A stretch of DNA of 30,851 nucleotides from Leptospira sp. 96542 (GCA_029310945.1 JARJFC010000043.1:1-30851); one strand, 5' to 3'. Shown: positions 6,846 to 16,989, numbered from the stretch's first letter. Numbers and translations: made by a program. Notes: generated from the sequence alone by a model not told the origin.

Positions 6846-8321
6846 TCAAAGTCCATACACCCAATCATACCCAGAAATATACTCTAATGCCTCCCAAATA
6901 TGTACTTCCTTGATTTGGGGGGAGAGTTCCCAGTCCGCAATGGTTCGCGAAAGTTCTGTGATTTGTTTTTTTTTCCGAAAACTATAAATATTGGTTCTTT
7001 GTTCCTTCTCGAAAAACCATTGGATGGAAATTTGTTTTTGATTTTGGACAATTCGTTTTTCGCGGAACAAAAAAGCATCACGCAACCTAGTTTTTATTTC
7101 TTTCTCTTTCAGTTGGATGACACGTTCTCCTTGGTTCCCAAACATGGTTTGAAAAATGGTGATGCGATCGAGAAAGGCTCCGCTTATCTTTTGCAGATAC
7201 AATCTAATTTTTTGTAAAGAACAATGGCAGGCAGAAGCACTTTGGTAGTTCCCACAAGGGCAGGGATTTGCCGACAACAACAGAGTGAAATGGCAGGGAA
7301 CTCTCCAGGAGTCTTTCCACCTGACAATTTCCAAAACATTCTCTTCCATTGGTTCTCGTAGTGATTCCAAAATTCGTTCCTTAAATTCCAAGGCTTCGTC
7401 CAAATAGAGAATACCTCCATGCGCTTGTGAGATTTCGCCTGGTTGGAAGGGGCTGCCACCCCCAAGTAAACCCACTTCGGTCGCAGAATGGTGTGGGGAA
7501 CGAAATGGCCTTTCTGTTGATCTGTTTTTGGATTCAAAGTCTTTGGGTAAGATTTGAAATTCTTTCAATTCTCTTTCTGTGAGAAAGGGAAGGATGGAGC
7601 GCAGCATTTTGTGTAACATGGTTTTGCCTGTGCCTGGGCTACCGAGGAGAAGGGAATGGTGGTTGCCCAAAACGGAAAACAATAGACCCTGGAAAGCCTT
7701 CATTTGGGTTACTGTTAGGCGAACTTCCAACCAGTCAGTTTTGAGTGATTCTGTTTTTGTTTCTGTCTTAACAATCTGAAAATCAGGAAATGATTTTGAT
7801 TCGGAGAGGTGGCCCAAAAAGCCATACCTTCCTTGGGGGAGATTTTTATCTTGCAAATCAGAAGGTAATATATAAGAAACAGGCCCTTGTCTGGAGCCAA
7901 GCCAAACCAGAGGCAGGAGTTCCTTACCACCCAAAACCGAACCATCCAAACCCAAATTACCGAGAACAGGGGGAACTGGTTCTTTCCAATGGATTTGGTT
8001 TGTGGCAAGTAGGATTCCTAGGGCAATTGCTAAGTCCAAAAACACGATGCGTTTCAGGATGTGACTTGGTTTTAGATTGATGACAATGGTTTCCATCGGG
8101 AAATCGAAACTGGAGGCCTCCAAAGCCAAACGGATGCGGTCTCGGGATTCTTTAGTGGTTTGGGAAGCAAGTCCCAAAATTTGGAACTGTGGAAGGCCAG
8201 TGCGAATACCAACCTCCACTTGGATTTCTGTGGTTCCATTCCATTCATAGAGTAGGCTTGTAACTTCTGCTAATCTAGGGTACACGAAAAAAAAGGAAAA
8301 GATTTTTGCTTTTGGAGCCAA
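6846..8321 (-). CDS. comM: ComM/YifB family AAA+ Mg-chelatase-like ATPase
   Basis: This 491-aa protein has an N-terminal LonC-like (S5-fold) domain, seen as V-E-V-G-I-R-T-G-L-P-Q-F-Q-I-L-G-L and V-I-N-L-K-P-S. A Mg-chelatase-type AAA+ domain follows, with Walker A G-S-P-G-T-G-K-T around residues 226-233, R-P-F-R-S-P-H-H-S-A-T, Walker B G-I-L-Y-L-D-E-A-L-E-F and S-A-N-P-C-P-C-G-N-Y with a Cys cluster. In Vibrio and Haemophilus, ComM is a hexameric helicase that promotes branch migration during natural transformation; its role here is inferred. TTG 8321 is the longest start. A GTG at 8285 (M-Y-P-R-L-A-E) is an alternative and would leave a larger divergent intergenic region. The gene converges on the 66-aa gene with 3 nt between stops. 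Confidence 0.9.
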   Translation of the reverse strand: MAPKAKIFSFFFVYPRLAEVTSLLYEWNGTTEIQVEVGIRTGLPQFQILGLASQTTKESRDRIRLALEASSFDFPMETIVINLKPSHILKRIVFLDLAIALGILLATNQIHWKEPVPPVLGNLGLDGSVLGGKELLPLVWLGSRQGPVSYILPSDLQDKNLPQGRYGFLGHLSESKSFPDFQIVKTETKTESLKTDWLEVRLTVTQMKAFQGLLFSVLGNHHSLLLGSPGTGKTMLHKMLRSILPFLTERELKEFQILPKDFESKNRSTERPFRSPHHSATEVGLLGGGSPFQPGEISQAHGGILYLDEALEFKERILESLREPMEENVLEIVRWKDSWRVPCHFTLLLSANPCPCGNYQSASACHCSLQKIRLYLQKISGAFLDRITIFQTMFGNQGERVIQLKEKEIKTRLRDAFLFREKRIVQNQKQISIQWFFEKEQRTNIYSFRKKKQITELSRTIADWELSPQIKEVHIWEALEYISGYDWVYGL

Positions 8322-8380
8322 AAAATAAAAAAGACTTTCCTTTTTATTGCCTATATGGTCATTTTTCCTCAGAGTTTGCT

Positions 8381-8773
8381 TTGTTTTGTAGTGTGTTCCG
8401 TGTAATCCCCCTCGTCATTCTCCTTGGCCTCTGCCATTGTTCGCAAAGGCTCATTGGTAAGGAAAAACAGCGAGAAATCAATGACTATTATGATGGGAAA
8501 ACATATACACTGCTTGAGGACGTTAAGATTTCCCAGGAGGAAGTTTGGAAGAAGGGAAGCATTGTAAAAATTTACATTGAGTCTACACCTTCCTTACTCA
8601 AACTCAAGTTCTATCCCGTGAATGAAAGCAGGGAAAGTTCTTTGGGCAAAATGGCGGCCTTTATCATCAATGAAGATGCTAAAAAAAGACAATACGAATT
8701 CGAAGATGTGGAAGAGTGGGTTGCACTGAAGTTTGCTCCATACGACACCAAATCAAAAAAAACAAAGAAATAA
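8381..8773 (+). CDS. small lipoprotein upstream of the type II secretion genes
   Basis: The N terminus V-F-R-V-I-P-L-V-I-L-L-G-L-C-H-C is a bacterial lipoprotein signal, and either Cys of C-H-C could be lipidated. The mature part, about 110 aa, is charged with alternating beta-like segments (Y-T-L-L-E-D-V-K-I-S, I-V-K-I-Y-I-E-S) and a Lys-rich tail. It has no enzyme motif. TTG 8381 is chosen for a weak AGAG site 6 nt upstream; GTG 8393 gives an equally good signal peptide. The stop is 10 nt before the peptidase gene, which leads into gspC, so it is probably in the secretion operon. A pilotin-like role for the secretin is a positional inference only. Confidence 0.75.
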   Translation: MFCSVFRVIPLVILLGLCHCSQRLIGKEKQREINDYYDGKTYTLLEDVKISQEEVWKKGSIVKIYIESTPSLLKLKFYPVNESRESSLGKMAAFIINEDAKKRQYEFEDVEEWVALKFAPYDTKSKKTKK

Positions 8774-8783
8774 AAGGTTTGGA

Positions 8784-9794
8784 ATGTCCTTATACTCCGT
8801 TTTTTCTCAGAATTTAAGATTCTTTGTTTCCAGTTCAAGATTCTTCGCACCCTTTCCCGATACTTTTAAAGTGAAGGGTTTCAAGTCTCATTCTATTTTT
8901 TTTCTTTTGGTAACGGCAGCGAATCTTTCTGCCAATCCCTTCCAAAAACTGCAATCTGAATTGAATGAAACCTTACCGAGCGCACAAAACCCTGGAATGT
9001 TTCGTATGTTTTCGTCTAGTCAGCAAGATGGAGATCTCCAGAAATTATTTGCAAGCGGTGTGAATGTTGTTGAAGAGGAAGAAGAAATTGAAGTAGCTTC
9101 CCTTGATCTGCCCAAATACATCAATGTTTCGCCCGTAGTCAGCAATACGGTCGTCCATGAATCGGGGATTGTCGTTAAAAAATACACTGTCCAAAAAAAA
9201 GACAATCTTTCCAAAATTGCCCGTAGTTTTGGAACCGATGTTGCCAAAATCAAAAAACACAATGGGCTCAGTTCTGATAATCTAAAAATTGGCCAAAATT
9301 TGGATGTACCCGTTCAAGTTAAAAACGCATCCTCTTCCCGTATCATCAAAAAGAAAATCTTCATTTTACCAGTCCAAGGTGGGAGGATTACCTCGCGGTT
9401 TGGTCGAAGGGTGGATCCGTTCAATAAATACAACCGTGTCTACCACACAGGGCTTGATTTAGCAGCAAAAGTAGGTTCACCTGTTTTGTCTGCTTCTGAC
9501 GGTGAAGTCGTTTTTACAGGTCGCAACGGTGGGTATGGCAATTCAGTCACCATCCAACACAAAAATGGTTATAAAACGGTCTATGCTCATTGTTCGCAGA
9601 TTCTCGTGGAAGTGGGAGAAACGGTAAAAATGGGTCGGGTTGTTGCCCTTGTCGGACGCACAGGCACAGCAACTGGTGCCCACCTTCATTTTGAGGTGTT
9701 TCGCAATGGTAAACTCATCAACCCGGAATCGGCTCTGAATTTAACTGAAAAATTTGTGACGAAGCTACCCAAATCGGAAGTTGCTGGAATCTAA
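8784..9794 (+). CDS. LysM and M23 (LytM) peptidoglycan endopeptidase
   Basis: A 336-aa exported protein. A hydrophobic segment (I-F-F-L-L-V-T-A-A-N-L-S-A) near residues 36-48 follows an unusually long positively charged N-terminal region. A LysM domain at about 132-175 (Y-T-V-Q-K-K-D-N-L-S-K-I-A) binds glycan. The M23 zinc peptidase domain at about 195-315 has H-T-G-L-D (His221, Asp225) and H-L-H (300-302), so the metal ligands and catalytic His are intact and it is likely active. ATG 8784 has AAGG 6 nt upstream; a longer frame from 8733 overlaps the lipoprotein gene. The position 32 nt before gspC suggests it opens peptidoglycan for secretin assembly (inference). Confidence 0.9.
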   Translation: MSLYSVFSQNLRFFVSSSRFFAPFPDTFKVKGFKSHSIFFLLVTAANLSANPFQKLQSELNETLPSAQNPGMFRMFSSSQQDGDLQKLFASGVNVVEEEEEIEVASLDLPKYINVSPVVSNTVVHESGIVVKKYTVQKKDNLSKIARSFGTDVAKIKKHNGLSSDNLKIGQNLDVPVQVKNASSSRIIKKKIFILPVQGGRITSRFGRRVDPFNKYNRVYHTGLDLAAKVGSPVLSASDGEVVFTGRNGGYGNSVTIQHKNGYKTVYAHCSQILVEVGETVKMGRVVALVGRTGTATGAHLHFEVFRNGKLINPESALNLTEKFVTKLPKSEVAGI

Positions 9795-9826
9795 CTTAGG
9801 TCACAAGCAGACCGATACGCTGGATT

Positions 9827-10738
9827 ATGAATTCCATCCTCCATAGACTTTCTCGAAGCCAATTTTTGACCCTCATCCCAGTGGTACTTTTGTTTTCGTT
9901 TTCCCTTGCCTATTTGTTAAAACTCATTTTACTTTTGATTTTTTCAACGGAATCGGGCATTACAGGGGGAGGTCTCCGTGCCAAACAACCGAGGCAAGAA
10001 GTCATTCTTGGTGTGAGCACCTATGAGGATATGATTTCGGGGAACCTGATCCGTGGAGTCGTCTACGATCCAAACGATGCTACAAAACGTGGTGCCAACG
10101 GAGAGGCATTGGATCCAGAAATTGCCCAGGACAATGGAGACGATGACCAGATGGTTGTGACGGGCACTCTTTCTGGACACTGGTCATTTGCACGGGTGAC
10201 CATCCGAGAAAAACAGAATCCCGATTCGGAAGAGTTTGCCACAGGGGAAATGGTTGGTGGATACAAAGTACAATCCATCGAACAGCATTATGTGGTTTTG
10301 AAAAAGGGAGGCCTTAGCCTCAAGGTCTTCATTGGAGAAACCCCTGCCAAAGCCAAAGAGCGAATCCGACCCAAAGAGGAGTCGGGAGTCCCTGCTCTCG
10401 GGCCATCCTCACAGACTGTGCAAAAAGTCTTGTCTCGGGAAGATGTGAATCGCAAACTGAAAGACCCCAATGCCATCTATAAAAATGCTAGGTTTGGCCC
10501 GCATTTGGTAGACGGGAAGATTGAGGGTTACAAAGTCTATCAAGTTGCCAAAGACCATGTATTTTATGCCTTAGGGGCTAGGAGTGGGGACATTGTCAAA
10601 CGAGTGAATGGTATGCCTCTCAATGAAACAGAAAAAATGTTAGAAATCTGGGGTTCCATCAAACAAGCACCTAAAATTACGGTGGATTTAGAGAGACAAG
10701 GCAAAATTATCACCTATGAGTTTATCATTCGGAATTAA
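9827..10738 (+). CDS. gspC: type II secretion protein GspC
   Basis: An inner-membrane protein that links the secretin to the inner-membrane platform. The 303-aa sequence has a short cytoplasmic start, one membrane segment at about residues 14-38, a flexible acidic linker, and a homology-region domain (V-V-T-G-T-L-S-G, then [11 protein letters not shown]) that in other systems contacts the N0 domain of GspD. The C-terminal PDZ domain is visible as [21 protein letters not shown] and D-L-E-R-Q-G-K. It is the first of twelve gsp genes in canonical C-to-N order. No strong Shine-Dalgarno is seen before ATG 9827. Confidence 0.9.
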   Translation: MNSILHRLSRSQFLTLIPVVLLFSFSLAYLLKLILLLIFSTESGITGGGLRAKQPRQEVILGVSTYEDMISGNLIRGVVYDPNDATKRGANGEALDPEIAQDNGDDDQMVVTGTLSGHWSFARVTIREKQNPDSEEFATGEMVGGYKVQSIEQHYVVLKKGGLSLKVFIGETPAKAKERIRPKEESGVPALGPSSQTVQKVLSREDVNRKLKDPNAIYKNARFGPHLVDGKIEGYKVYQVAKDHVFYALGARSGDIVKRVNGMPLNETEKMLEIWGSIKQAPKITVDLERQGKIITYEFIIRN

Positions 10739-10739
10739 A

Positions 10740-12515
10740 ATGAAACATCGCTTTTTTACAGTCATAATTTTTATTATTTTTTATATCTTTCTCACACCTA
10801 GTTTTTCGCAAGATAAGAGTAAAACCAAATCGAAGCAACCTTCTGAACCGGCTAGTTTCACAGCAGATTGGCGGGACACGGAACTCAAAGATTTTCTTAT
10901 GGGAATGAGCGCAATCATCAAACGAAACATTCTCATCGACGATTCCGTTAAGGGTAAAAAAATCACTATCATCTCTCAAAAGCGAGTGAAAGTGGAAGAT
11001 GCTTATGGGTTTATGAAATCGGTCCTTGAAACCCAAGGTTTTGGGCTCATCGAAGAGAACGATCTCATAAAGGTAGTGAAAATAAAAGACGCACTTGCCA
11101 AATCACCTATCGTCCGGATCGGAAAGGATCCAGTTCCAGAATCTGAGATTTCGCATAACAAAACCATAACACAAATTGTTCCTCTGGAATTTGCTAGCGC
11201 ACCTGAGATGGAACCAATTTTGAAACGTGTGACTTCTCCCGACACCGATATCATTCTCCCGAAAAACCAAAACACTTTGATTTTTTCTGGTTCTAGTTCT
11301 GATATTAACAAACTCTTAAAGTTAGTTGATAATCTGGACGTGAGGGCAGACGGGCCGGGCTCAATTTCATCAGCTGGTGACATCCATATCTATACATTAG
11401 AATACAATGAAGCTGAAAAATTGGCTGCCATACTCGTGAAACTGGATATGCCAGACGCACCTGTCCTGCCTACACAAACACCAGGGCAGCCACAAGGAGA
11501 AGGGGAACAAAAAACCCCTCCACCACAACCAGTCGCCCAACAACAAACGAGACAACCCGGCAAACAGGATAAAATCAAAGCAGTTGCGCATAAAGAATCA
11601 AATTCACTCATCGTCACCGCAAGCCCACAAGAATGGGAAGAAATCAAAAAAATCATAAAAATATTGGACACTCCAAGAAAACAGGTGTTACTCGAAGTGC
11701 TCATTGTGGAATTGAGTTCTACCGATTTAAATGATTTTGGTATCGATTGGCGTTATCTAAATTCTGGTGGTCAAGCACCCTATGGGCAATATAACACGGG
11801 TCTTGCGGCGCAAGGTGGTGTGATTGATAAAAATGGTCGTCCAACCAATGTGAACACACTATCAGGTTTTTCGTTAGGTTTTATGAAACGTGGCCAAGAA
11901 CAAATCCTTGGTATTTTGAACGCAAATGCAACAAACGAAAATTTTAATGTCCTAAGTGCCCCTCAAATTTTAACCTTAGACAACCAAGAAGCGGAAATCA
12001 ATGTAGGGCAAGACGTACCAGTTCGGACACAGAATCGAAATGCTGGTCTTGGTGGAGACAATGCGGTAACGGTTGCGAACTTCGAATACCGCCCAACGGG
12101 TATTAAATTAAAATTCACTCCGCATATCAATAAAAACAATCGAATCACTTTGGATCTCTACCAAGAAATCAAAAACGTTGCTGGTATTTCTTCGGAAGCG
12201 ACTGGTGGAAACCCAACATTTAATAAACGTGATATAAAAACCACGGTTGTTGTTGATAATATCCAAACCATTGTGATTGGGGGATTACTTTCCAATGACA
12301 AACAGAAGAAGATACAGAAGATCCCCATTTTAGGCGATGTCCCCCTTTTGGGTTCTTTGTTTAGAAGAGCGACCACACAGAACCGCAAAACAAACCTTAT
12401 GGTATTCTTAACTCCTCATATTTTAGATGATAGGGAGAAGTCTGATCGTATGACCATCCAAAAGAAAAATGAACAAGAAAGGATGGTGGACGAACGAGAA
12501 CGTAAACTTAAATGA
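10740..12515 (+). CDS. gspD: type II secretion secretin GspD
   Basis: The outer-membrane channel of the secretion system. The signal peptide [17 protein letters not shown] fixes ATG 10740; an ATG at 10716 lies inside gspC and would precede the signal with extra residues. Domains in order are N0 ([11 protein letters not shown]), N1 and N2 KH-like repeats, N3, and the secretin core with [18 protein letters not shown] and the signature V-I-G-G-L-L-S-N-D near the end, then [15 protein letters not shown] Pro/Gln-rich insertion at about residues 241-277 interrupts the N2-N3 region. Length is 591 aa. The last 4 nt overlap gspE (ATGA). Confidence 0.97.
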   Translation: MKHRFFTVIIFIIFYIFLTPSFSQDKSKTKSKQPSEPASFTADWRDTELKDFLMGMSAIIKRNILIDDSVKGKKITIISQKRVKVEDAYGFMKSVLETQGFGLIEENDLIKVVKIKDALAKSPIVRIGKDPVPESEISHNKTITQIVPLEFASAPEMEPILKRVTSPDTDIILPKNQNTLIFSGSSSDINKLLKLVDNLDVRADGPGSISSAGDIHIYTLEYNEAEKLAAILVKLDMPDAPVLPTQTPGQPQGEGEQKTPPPQPVAQQQTRQPGKQDKIKAVAHKESNSLIVTASPQEWEEIKKIIKILDTPRKQVLLEVLIVELSSTDLNDFGIDWRYLNSGGQAPYGQYNTGLAAQGGVIDKNGRPTNVNTLSGFSLGFMKRGQEQILGILNANATNENFNVLSAPQILTLDNQEAEINVGQDVPVRTQNRNAGLGGDNAVTVANFEYRPTGIKLKFTPHINKNNRITLDLYQEIKNVAGISSEATGGNPTFNKRDIKTTVVVDNIQTIVIGGLLSNDKQKKIQKIPILGDVPLLGSLFRRATTQNRKTNLMVFLTPHILDDREKSDRMTIQKKNEQERMVDERERKLK

Positions 12516-14188
12516 GAAAAAGTTTAGGACAAATACTTCTGGAAGATGGGATCCTAACGGTAAAGGATCTTGAGGACATTTCCAAACAACAAGAAAAAAC
12601 AAATCTTCCACTAACTCATATTATACAAAAGAAAGGCCTTGCTTCCGAGGCCGATATTCTCAAAGCACTTTCCAAACTCCATCGTTTTGAATTTTACGAA
12701 AAATTAGAATTTATACCCAATGACGAAGTATTCTCAAAAGTTCCCTTAAAACTTGTCCAAAGATCCAAAATTGTTCCTTTTTTGGTGAAAGGAAAAAAAG
12801 TCTATGTTGCAACCTCTGATCCAACGGATTTGCATCCCATGGACGATATCCGTTCTTTTCTTAAAGGTTATGAAATCCAATTTGTTTTAGCCCAAGAAAA
12901 CGAAATCATGCGAATCATCCATTCGCAGTTTGACAAAACAACTGCAGAAGCCAAAGAGATGATGGATGAAATGGATGGAAGTTTTGGCGAACTTTCAGAT
13001 GCCTTCGAATCAGATGCTTTGGATCTATCAAACGAAGCACCCATCATCAAAATGGTGAACGTGATCCTTTCGCAAGCAGTTTCCGAGAGGGCTTCCGATA
13101 TCCACGTCGAACCATTTGAAAAATCGGTGGCGGTTCGCTACAGGGTTGATGGGGTTTTGCAAAAGGTATTATCTCCACCTAAATCATACTTGGCGGGGAT
13201 TTCCACTCGTATCAAAATCATGTCCAATCTAAATATCGCAGAAAATAGGCTTCCCCAAGACGGTCGGATCAAACTCAGGCTTGCAGGAAAGGATGTAGAT
13301 GTTCGGGTTTCTATCATTCCTTGTCAATACGGTGAAAGGATTGTGATGCGGTTACTCAATAAAACCGATCAAAAATATTCCTTAGACTCAATGGGTTTTA
13401 ATGAAAAACTTCTGAACTCATTCAAAGAATTAATTTATAAACCTTATGGAATCATTCTTGTCACAGGTCCCACTGGTTCAGGAAAATCGACAACCCTCTA
13501 TTCGGCTCTAACGGAGATTAACTCAGAGGAAAGAAACATCATTACCTGTGAGGATCCAGTGGAATACCAAATGGATGGAATTTCGCAGATGCAGATGAAT
13601 GATAAAATTGGTCTGACGTTTGCCGCAGGTCTTCGTTCCATCCTTAGGCAGGATCCTGATGTGGTGATGGTTGGAGAGATCCGGGATGAGGAAACAGCGC
13701 GGATTGCGATCCAAGCATCCCTCACGGGTCACTTGGTATTTTCAACTCTGCATACGAATGATGCTGCCTCTGCCGTGACAAGGCTTGTGGATATGGGGAT
13801 TGAACCTTACCTCATCACTTCGTCTGTACTTGGATTTATGGCGCAAAGGCTTGTGCGTGTTATTTGTAAGGAATGCAAAACTTCATATAAGCCATCTGAC
13901 AAGGATTTGGCGGGTCTTGGAATTCAAAGAAAAGAATTAAAGAACGGTGTATTGTTCCGAGGAAAAGGCTGCACAGCTTGTTTGAATTCAGGATACAAAG
14001 GTCGAACAGGTTTGTATGAACTTCTTGTTTTTAATGAAGAAATCAAAAGGGCTGTATTGCAAGGATCAGATGCAAACCGTATCAAAGAGATTGCTTTAAA
14101 AAATGGCCTATCTACCTTACATGATTATGGTAAGTCAAAAGTAATTGAAGGTGTCACCACTCCCGAAGAAGTACTTAGGGTTTCTTAG
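12512..14188 (+). CDS. gspE: type II secretion ATPase GspE
   Basis: The cytoplasmic hexameric ATPase that drives pseudopilus assembly, 558 aa. An MshEN-type N-terminal domain ([11 protein letters not shown]) docks on GspL. The motor has Walker A G-P-T-G-S-G-K-S at 319-326, the Asp box, Walker B ([15 protein letters not shown]) and the His box ([10 protein letters not shown]). The zinc-binding tetracysteine (C-K-E-C, then C-T-A-C) begins near residue 452. All motifs are intact, so the enzyme should be active. It overlaps gspD by 4 nt and is followed by gspF 2 nt later. Confidence 0.97.
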   Translation: MRKSLGQILLEDGILTVKDLEDISKQQEKTNLPLTHIIQKKGLASEADILKALSKLHRFEFYEKLEFIPNDEVFSKVPLKLVQRSKIVPFLVKGKKVYVATSDPTDLHPMDDIRSFLKGYEIQFVLAQENEIMRIIHSQFDKTTAEAKEMMDEMDGSFGELSDAFESDALDLSNEAPIIKMVNVILSQAVSERASDIHVEPFEKSVAVRYRVDGVLQKVLSPPKSYLAGISTRIKIMSNLNIAENRLPQDGRIKLRLAGKDVDVRVSIIPCQYGERIVMRLLNKTDQKYSLDSMGFNEKLLNSFKELIYKPYGIILVTGPTGSGKSTTLYSALTEINSEERNIITCEDPVEYQMDGISQMQMNDKIGLTFAAGLRSILRQDPDVVMVGEIRDEETARIAIQASLTGHLVFSTLHTNDAASAVTRLVDMGIEPYLITSSVLGFMAQRLVRVICKECKTSYKPSDKDLAGLGIQRKELKNGVLFRGKGCTACLNSGYKGRTGLYELLVFNEEIKRAVLQGSDANRIKEIALKNGLSTLHDYGKSKVIEGVTTPEEVLRVS

Positions 14189-14190
14189 AT

Positions 14191-15417
14191 ATGCCATTAT
14201 TTTCATACGTTGCTTTCAACAAAAAAGGTAAGGAAGAAAAAAATATTATCGATGCTCCGAGTATCCAAGCAGCTCGGAATAAGTTGAAGGCCAAAGGACT
14301 CTATGTTCGTTCCATCTCTGAGGATAGAGAAAAAGAGGAACGCGAATTATTTCCTTTTTTATCAAAATATTTATACCGCATTCCACGGAAGGATGTGGGA
14401 TTATTTGCCAAACAATTAGGAACCCTCATTGGTGCGGGTATTCCACTCGATCGTTGTTTACTTTCAATCATTGACCAAATTGAAAATATTTACTTAAAAA
14501 AAGTTTTAATCGAGATGCGTGCGGATGTCACAGAGGGTATGTCCTTATCGGAGTCGATGCGAAAACACCCTGCTGTATTTCCTGACCAGTATCCAAGTTT
14601 AATATCTGTGGGAGAATCAACGGGAAATTACGAGAACACATTGCACAGGTTAGCTGATTTGGAGCAAAAAGCCGCAGAACTGAAAGCAAAAGTCCAAGTG
14701 GCTATGATTTACCCGATGATTATGGGATTACTGTCGCTCGGGGTATCCATATTTTTACTTGTGGTTGTGATCCCACAAATCCAACAATTGTTTGCTTCTT
14801 TCGATGCAAAACTTCCTCTCCTCACAAGGATTGTAATATTCATTTCTTATGTTCTCACAAACTTTTGGTTTTTGATCCTCGGTGTAATTTTTATTGGCGT
14901 GGTGGCCTTCACATATTGGAAATCTACACCCGATGGGAAAAAAGTTTGGGACAGGTTTTTACTAGGCCTACCTGTCATCGGTGGGTTACTTCGAAAGATT
15001 TTAGTCTCTAATTTTGCCCGAAATTTAGCCATTTTACTCATGAATCGTGTTCCTCTTATTACCAGCCTCAATATTGTTTCTGATGTGGTCGGTCATACGG
15101 TTTTTAGGGAGGAAATTACAAATTCCATCATCAAAATTAAGGAAGGTGGGAAATTGTCTGATTCCTTACAAAATTCAGAGGTTCTTCCTCAGATGGTTTT
15201 GGGAATGCTCTCTGCAGGTGAAGCCTCCGATCGGGTGCCAGAAATGCTCAATAAACTTTCGGAAATCTATGAATCCGAAGTGGATACAGCAATAAAATCT
15301 TTGACCCAATCGCTCGAACCCATGATGATCATAGTTATGGGTGGTATTATTTTTACGATTATGGCGGCCATCATGACGCCTATGTACGAACTCACACAAC
15401 AAATTCAGGGGATGTAG
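14191..15417 (+). CDS. gspF: type II secretion inner-membrane platform protein GspF
   Basis: A polytopic inner-membrane protein that couples the GspE motor to pseudopilin assembly. The 408-aa sequence contains two GspF domains, each with the pattern F-A-K-Q-L-G-T-L-I-G-A-G-I-P-L / F-A-R-N-L-A-I-L-L-M-N-R-V-P-L. There are three membrane segments: P-M-I-M-G-L-L-S-L-G-V-S-I-F, then W-F-L-I-L-G-V-I-F-I-G-V-V, and a C-terminal I-I-V-M-G-G-I-I-F-T-I-M-A-A-I. Both the start (M-P-L-F-S-Y-V-A) and the end (P-M-Y-E-L-T-Q-Q-I) are typical of the family. Confidence 0.96.
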   Translation: MPLFSYVAFNKKGKEEKNIIDAPSIQAARNKLKAKGLYVRSISEDREKEERELFPFLSKYLYRIPRKDVGLFAKQLGTLIGAGIPLDRCLLSIIDQIENIYLKKVLIEMRADVTEGMSLSESMRKHPAVFPDQYPSLISVGESTGNYENTLHRLADLEQKAAELKAKVQVAMIYPMIMGLLSLGVSIFLLVVVIPQIQQLFASFDAKLPLLTRIVIFISYVLTNFWFLILGVIFIGVVAFTYWKSTPDGKKVWDRFLLGLPVIGGLLRKILVSNFARNLAILLMNRVPLITSLNIVSDVVGHTVFREEITNSIIKIKEGGKLSDSLQNSEVLPQMVLGMLSAGEASDRVPEMLNKLSEIYESEVDTAIKSLTQSLEPMMIIVMGGIIFTIMAAIMTPMYELTQQIQGM

Positions 15418-15421
15418 AACA

Positions 15422-15883
15422 ATGAAAACAAAAGGAAACAAAACAAAATTCCGGAGAGGTTTGACCTTAATTGAAATCACCGTGGTGATGCTCATCCTTG
15501 GTTCACTCATGGCAATTTTGTACTCAAGCATTGGAAACCGTGGCGAAGGCGAAAAAAAATTAAAACTAAAAAGTGATAGTGCTACTTTGAAGACGGCTCT
15601 TGAAAGGTATTTGGATGTTTACGATAAATACCCATCAGAAGAACAAGGTTTACAAGCTCTCATAGAAAAACCAGATGACGATAAAATTGCCGATGATTAC
15701 GAACCAATCATCCGTGAAAAAGCGGTCTTAAAAGATCCATGGAAAACACCGTATGTTTTACGTTTTGAAGGTGCTGTGCCGCAAGTAATCACTTTGGGTG
15801 AAGACAAAAAAGAAGGTGGGGAAGGAAAGAATAAAGATTTTAATATCCTTTCTCCTGATGATTACCCAGCTGCTTTCCGTTAA
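15422..15883 (+). CDS. gspG: major pseudopilin GspG
   Basis: Main subunit of the pseudopilus, 153 aa. The prepilin cleavage site is R-R-G / L-T-L-I-E with Glu at +5; the +1 residue is Leu rather than the usual Phe. The hydrophobic helix follows. The C-terminal half has D-K-Y-P-S-E-E-Q-G-L-Q-A-L, D-P-W-K-T-P-Y and L-G-E-D-K-K-E-G-G-E-G, which correspond to the conserved GspG calcium-site region. The start is 4 nt after gspF. Processing would need a prepilin peptidase that is not in this window. Confidence 0.96.
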   Translation: MKTKGNKTKFRRGLTLIEITVVMLILGSLMAILYSSIGNRGEGEKKLKLKSDSATLKTALERYLDVYDKYPSEEQGLQALIEKPDDDKIADDYEPIIREKAVLKDPWKTPYVLRFEGAVPQVITLGEDKKEGGEGKNKDFNILSPDDYPAAFR

Positions 15884-16493
15884 ACGGAAAATTCAATCAA
15901 TTAAAAACAAAACACGCGATGGTCTCACTCTCATTGAGATCGTCGTCGTGATTTCTATACTTGGTCTACTCATGGTCATTGTTGGAGGTATGCTTAGAAA
16001 CTTCCTCATTCCAACCACAGAGGACATCGCCAAAAAACTCCAAGAATCATTTCGGTTTGGTTACAATAAAGCCCAACTCACAAACCAAGCAGTGCTTTTT
16101 AGATATGATTTTACTAAGGCGAAATATCAGTTTTATTTACTCAAACGAGAAGAAGGTGGATTGGAAGAAGAACCAATCCTAAAAGAGGTGAGTTTACCAT
16201 TTTATTCGAAAATTGTAAAAGTGAGAGATCTGGGTGGTAAGCCAATCTCAGAAGGTGAATTAAAAATCATTTTTACACCCCAAGGAACAACCACAGATAC
16301 TTTTATCTATTTGGGAACTGAATCCACGGTAAAAAAAACAATTCAGTTATACCGTTATGCGGGAAGAGTAAAAGTTTTTAGCGATGAATATTTTCCTGAT
16401 GATGATCCCTTAAATAAGTCTAAAATTACGTATGGGCTTGATGAAAGGGATGAAAAGGTCGATCCGAATGCGAATCCAAACCAATTTCGCTAG
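15858..16493 (+). CDS. gspH: minor pseudopilin GspH
   Basis: A pseudopilin with cleavage site R-D-G / L-T-L-I-E-I-V-V-V-I and a hydrophobic helix, followed by a beta-rich domain (F-R-F-G-Y-N-K-A, I-I-F-T-P-Q-G-T-T-T). It is assigned GspH from the order G-H-I-J-K and its 211-aa length. ATG 15858 is chosen because it leaves a normal leader of about 21 residues; GTG 15798 would give a very long leader. No clear Shine-Dalgarno is seen, and the start lies inside gspG (26-nt overlap), so coupling is likely. The gspH/gspI overlap is also 26 nt with the starts chosen. Confidence 0.88.
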   Translation: MITQLLSVKRKIQSIKNKTRDGLTLIEIVVVISILGLLMVIVGGMLRNFLIPTTEDIAKKLQESFRFGYNKAQLTNQAVLFRYDFTKAKYQFYLLKREEGGLEEEPILKEVSLPFYSKIVKVRDLGGKPISEGELKIIFTPQGTTTDTFIYLGTESTVKKTIQLYRYAGRVKVFSDEYFPDDDPLNKSKITYGLDERDEKVDPNANPNQFR

Positions 16494-16989
16494 ACAAGCC
16501 TTTACTCTGCTCGAAGTTACCATTGCCATGGCAATCGCTTCTGCAGCGATGACCTATACAATTTCGCGCATCACAGAAGGAATTCTTTTACAAAAAAGAG
16601 CAGTTCTCCTCGCAAATGCAGTCCATTTGGCAAAAATCAAAATGGCACAGGTCGATTCTTCTACATCCATGCAATCTGACACCACCAAGGGAAACATCGA
16701 AGCATTTCCTGGTTATAGTTTTGAGACCGAAATCAAAGAAGAAGAAATGGACCTTTTGAAATTGGCAGCAGGGCCCGATGCCGATAAATTAAGAAAAAAT
16801 GCACCAAAGGATATGTTAGGTGATAAGGATGTTGGACTCAGTGATTTGATGAAACAACGTGGGCAAAAACGTAGTTTCGAAACTGGCGGTCTTTTAAAAG
16901 TTTTTCGGGTAAAAGTATCGATTTTTTATATGGATGGTAATCGAAAAGAGACCTATTCGGTAGAAACATTCCGGAGTACAAAATACTAA
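16468..16989 (+). CDS. gspI: minor pseudopilin GspI
   Basis: The cleavage region R-Q-A / F-T-L-L-E-V-T-I-A-M-A-I identifies a GspI-type pseudopilin, part of the tip complex with J and K. Position -1 is Ala rather than Gly, which some prepilin peptidases accept. The middle is rich in Lys, Asp and Met (G-D-K-D-V-G-L-S-D-L-M) and longer than in typical GspI, giving 173 aa. ATG 16468 has AAAAGG about 9 nt upstream; ATGs at 16432, 16441 and 16450 are possible but give longer leaders. The stop overlaps gspJ by one base. Confidence 0.87.
   Translation: MRIQTNFARQAFTLLEVTIAMAIASAAMTYTISRITEGILLQKRAVLLANAVHLAKIKMAQVDSSTSMQSDTTKGNIEAFPGYSFETEIKEEEMDLLKLAAGPDADKLRKNAPKDMLGDKDVGLSDLMKQRGQKRSFETGGLLKVFRVKVSIFYMDGNRKETYSVETFRSTKY

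Noticed and set aside
10716..10739. Earlier ATG for gspD
   Set aside because: It lies within gspC and places eight residues before a standard signal peptide starting at ATG 10740.
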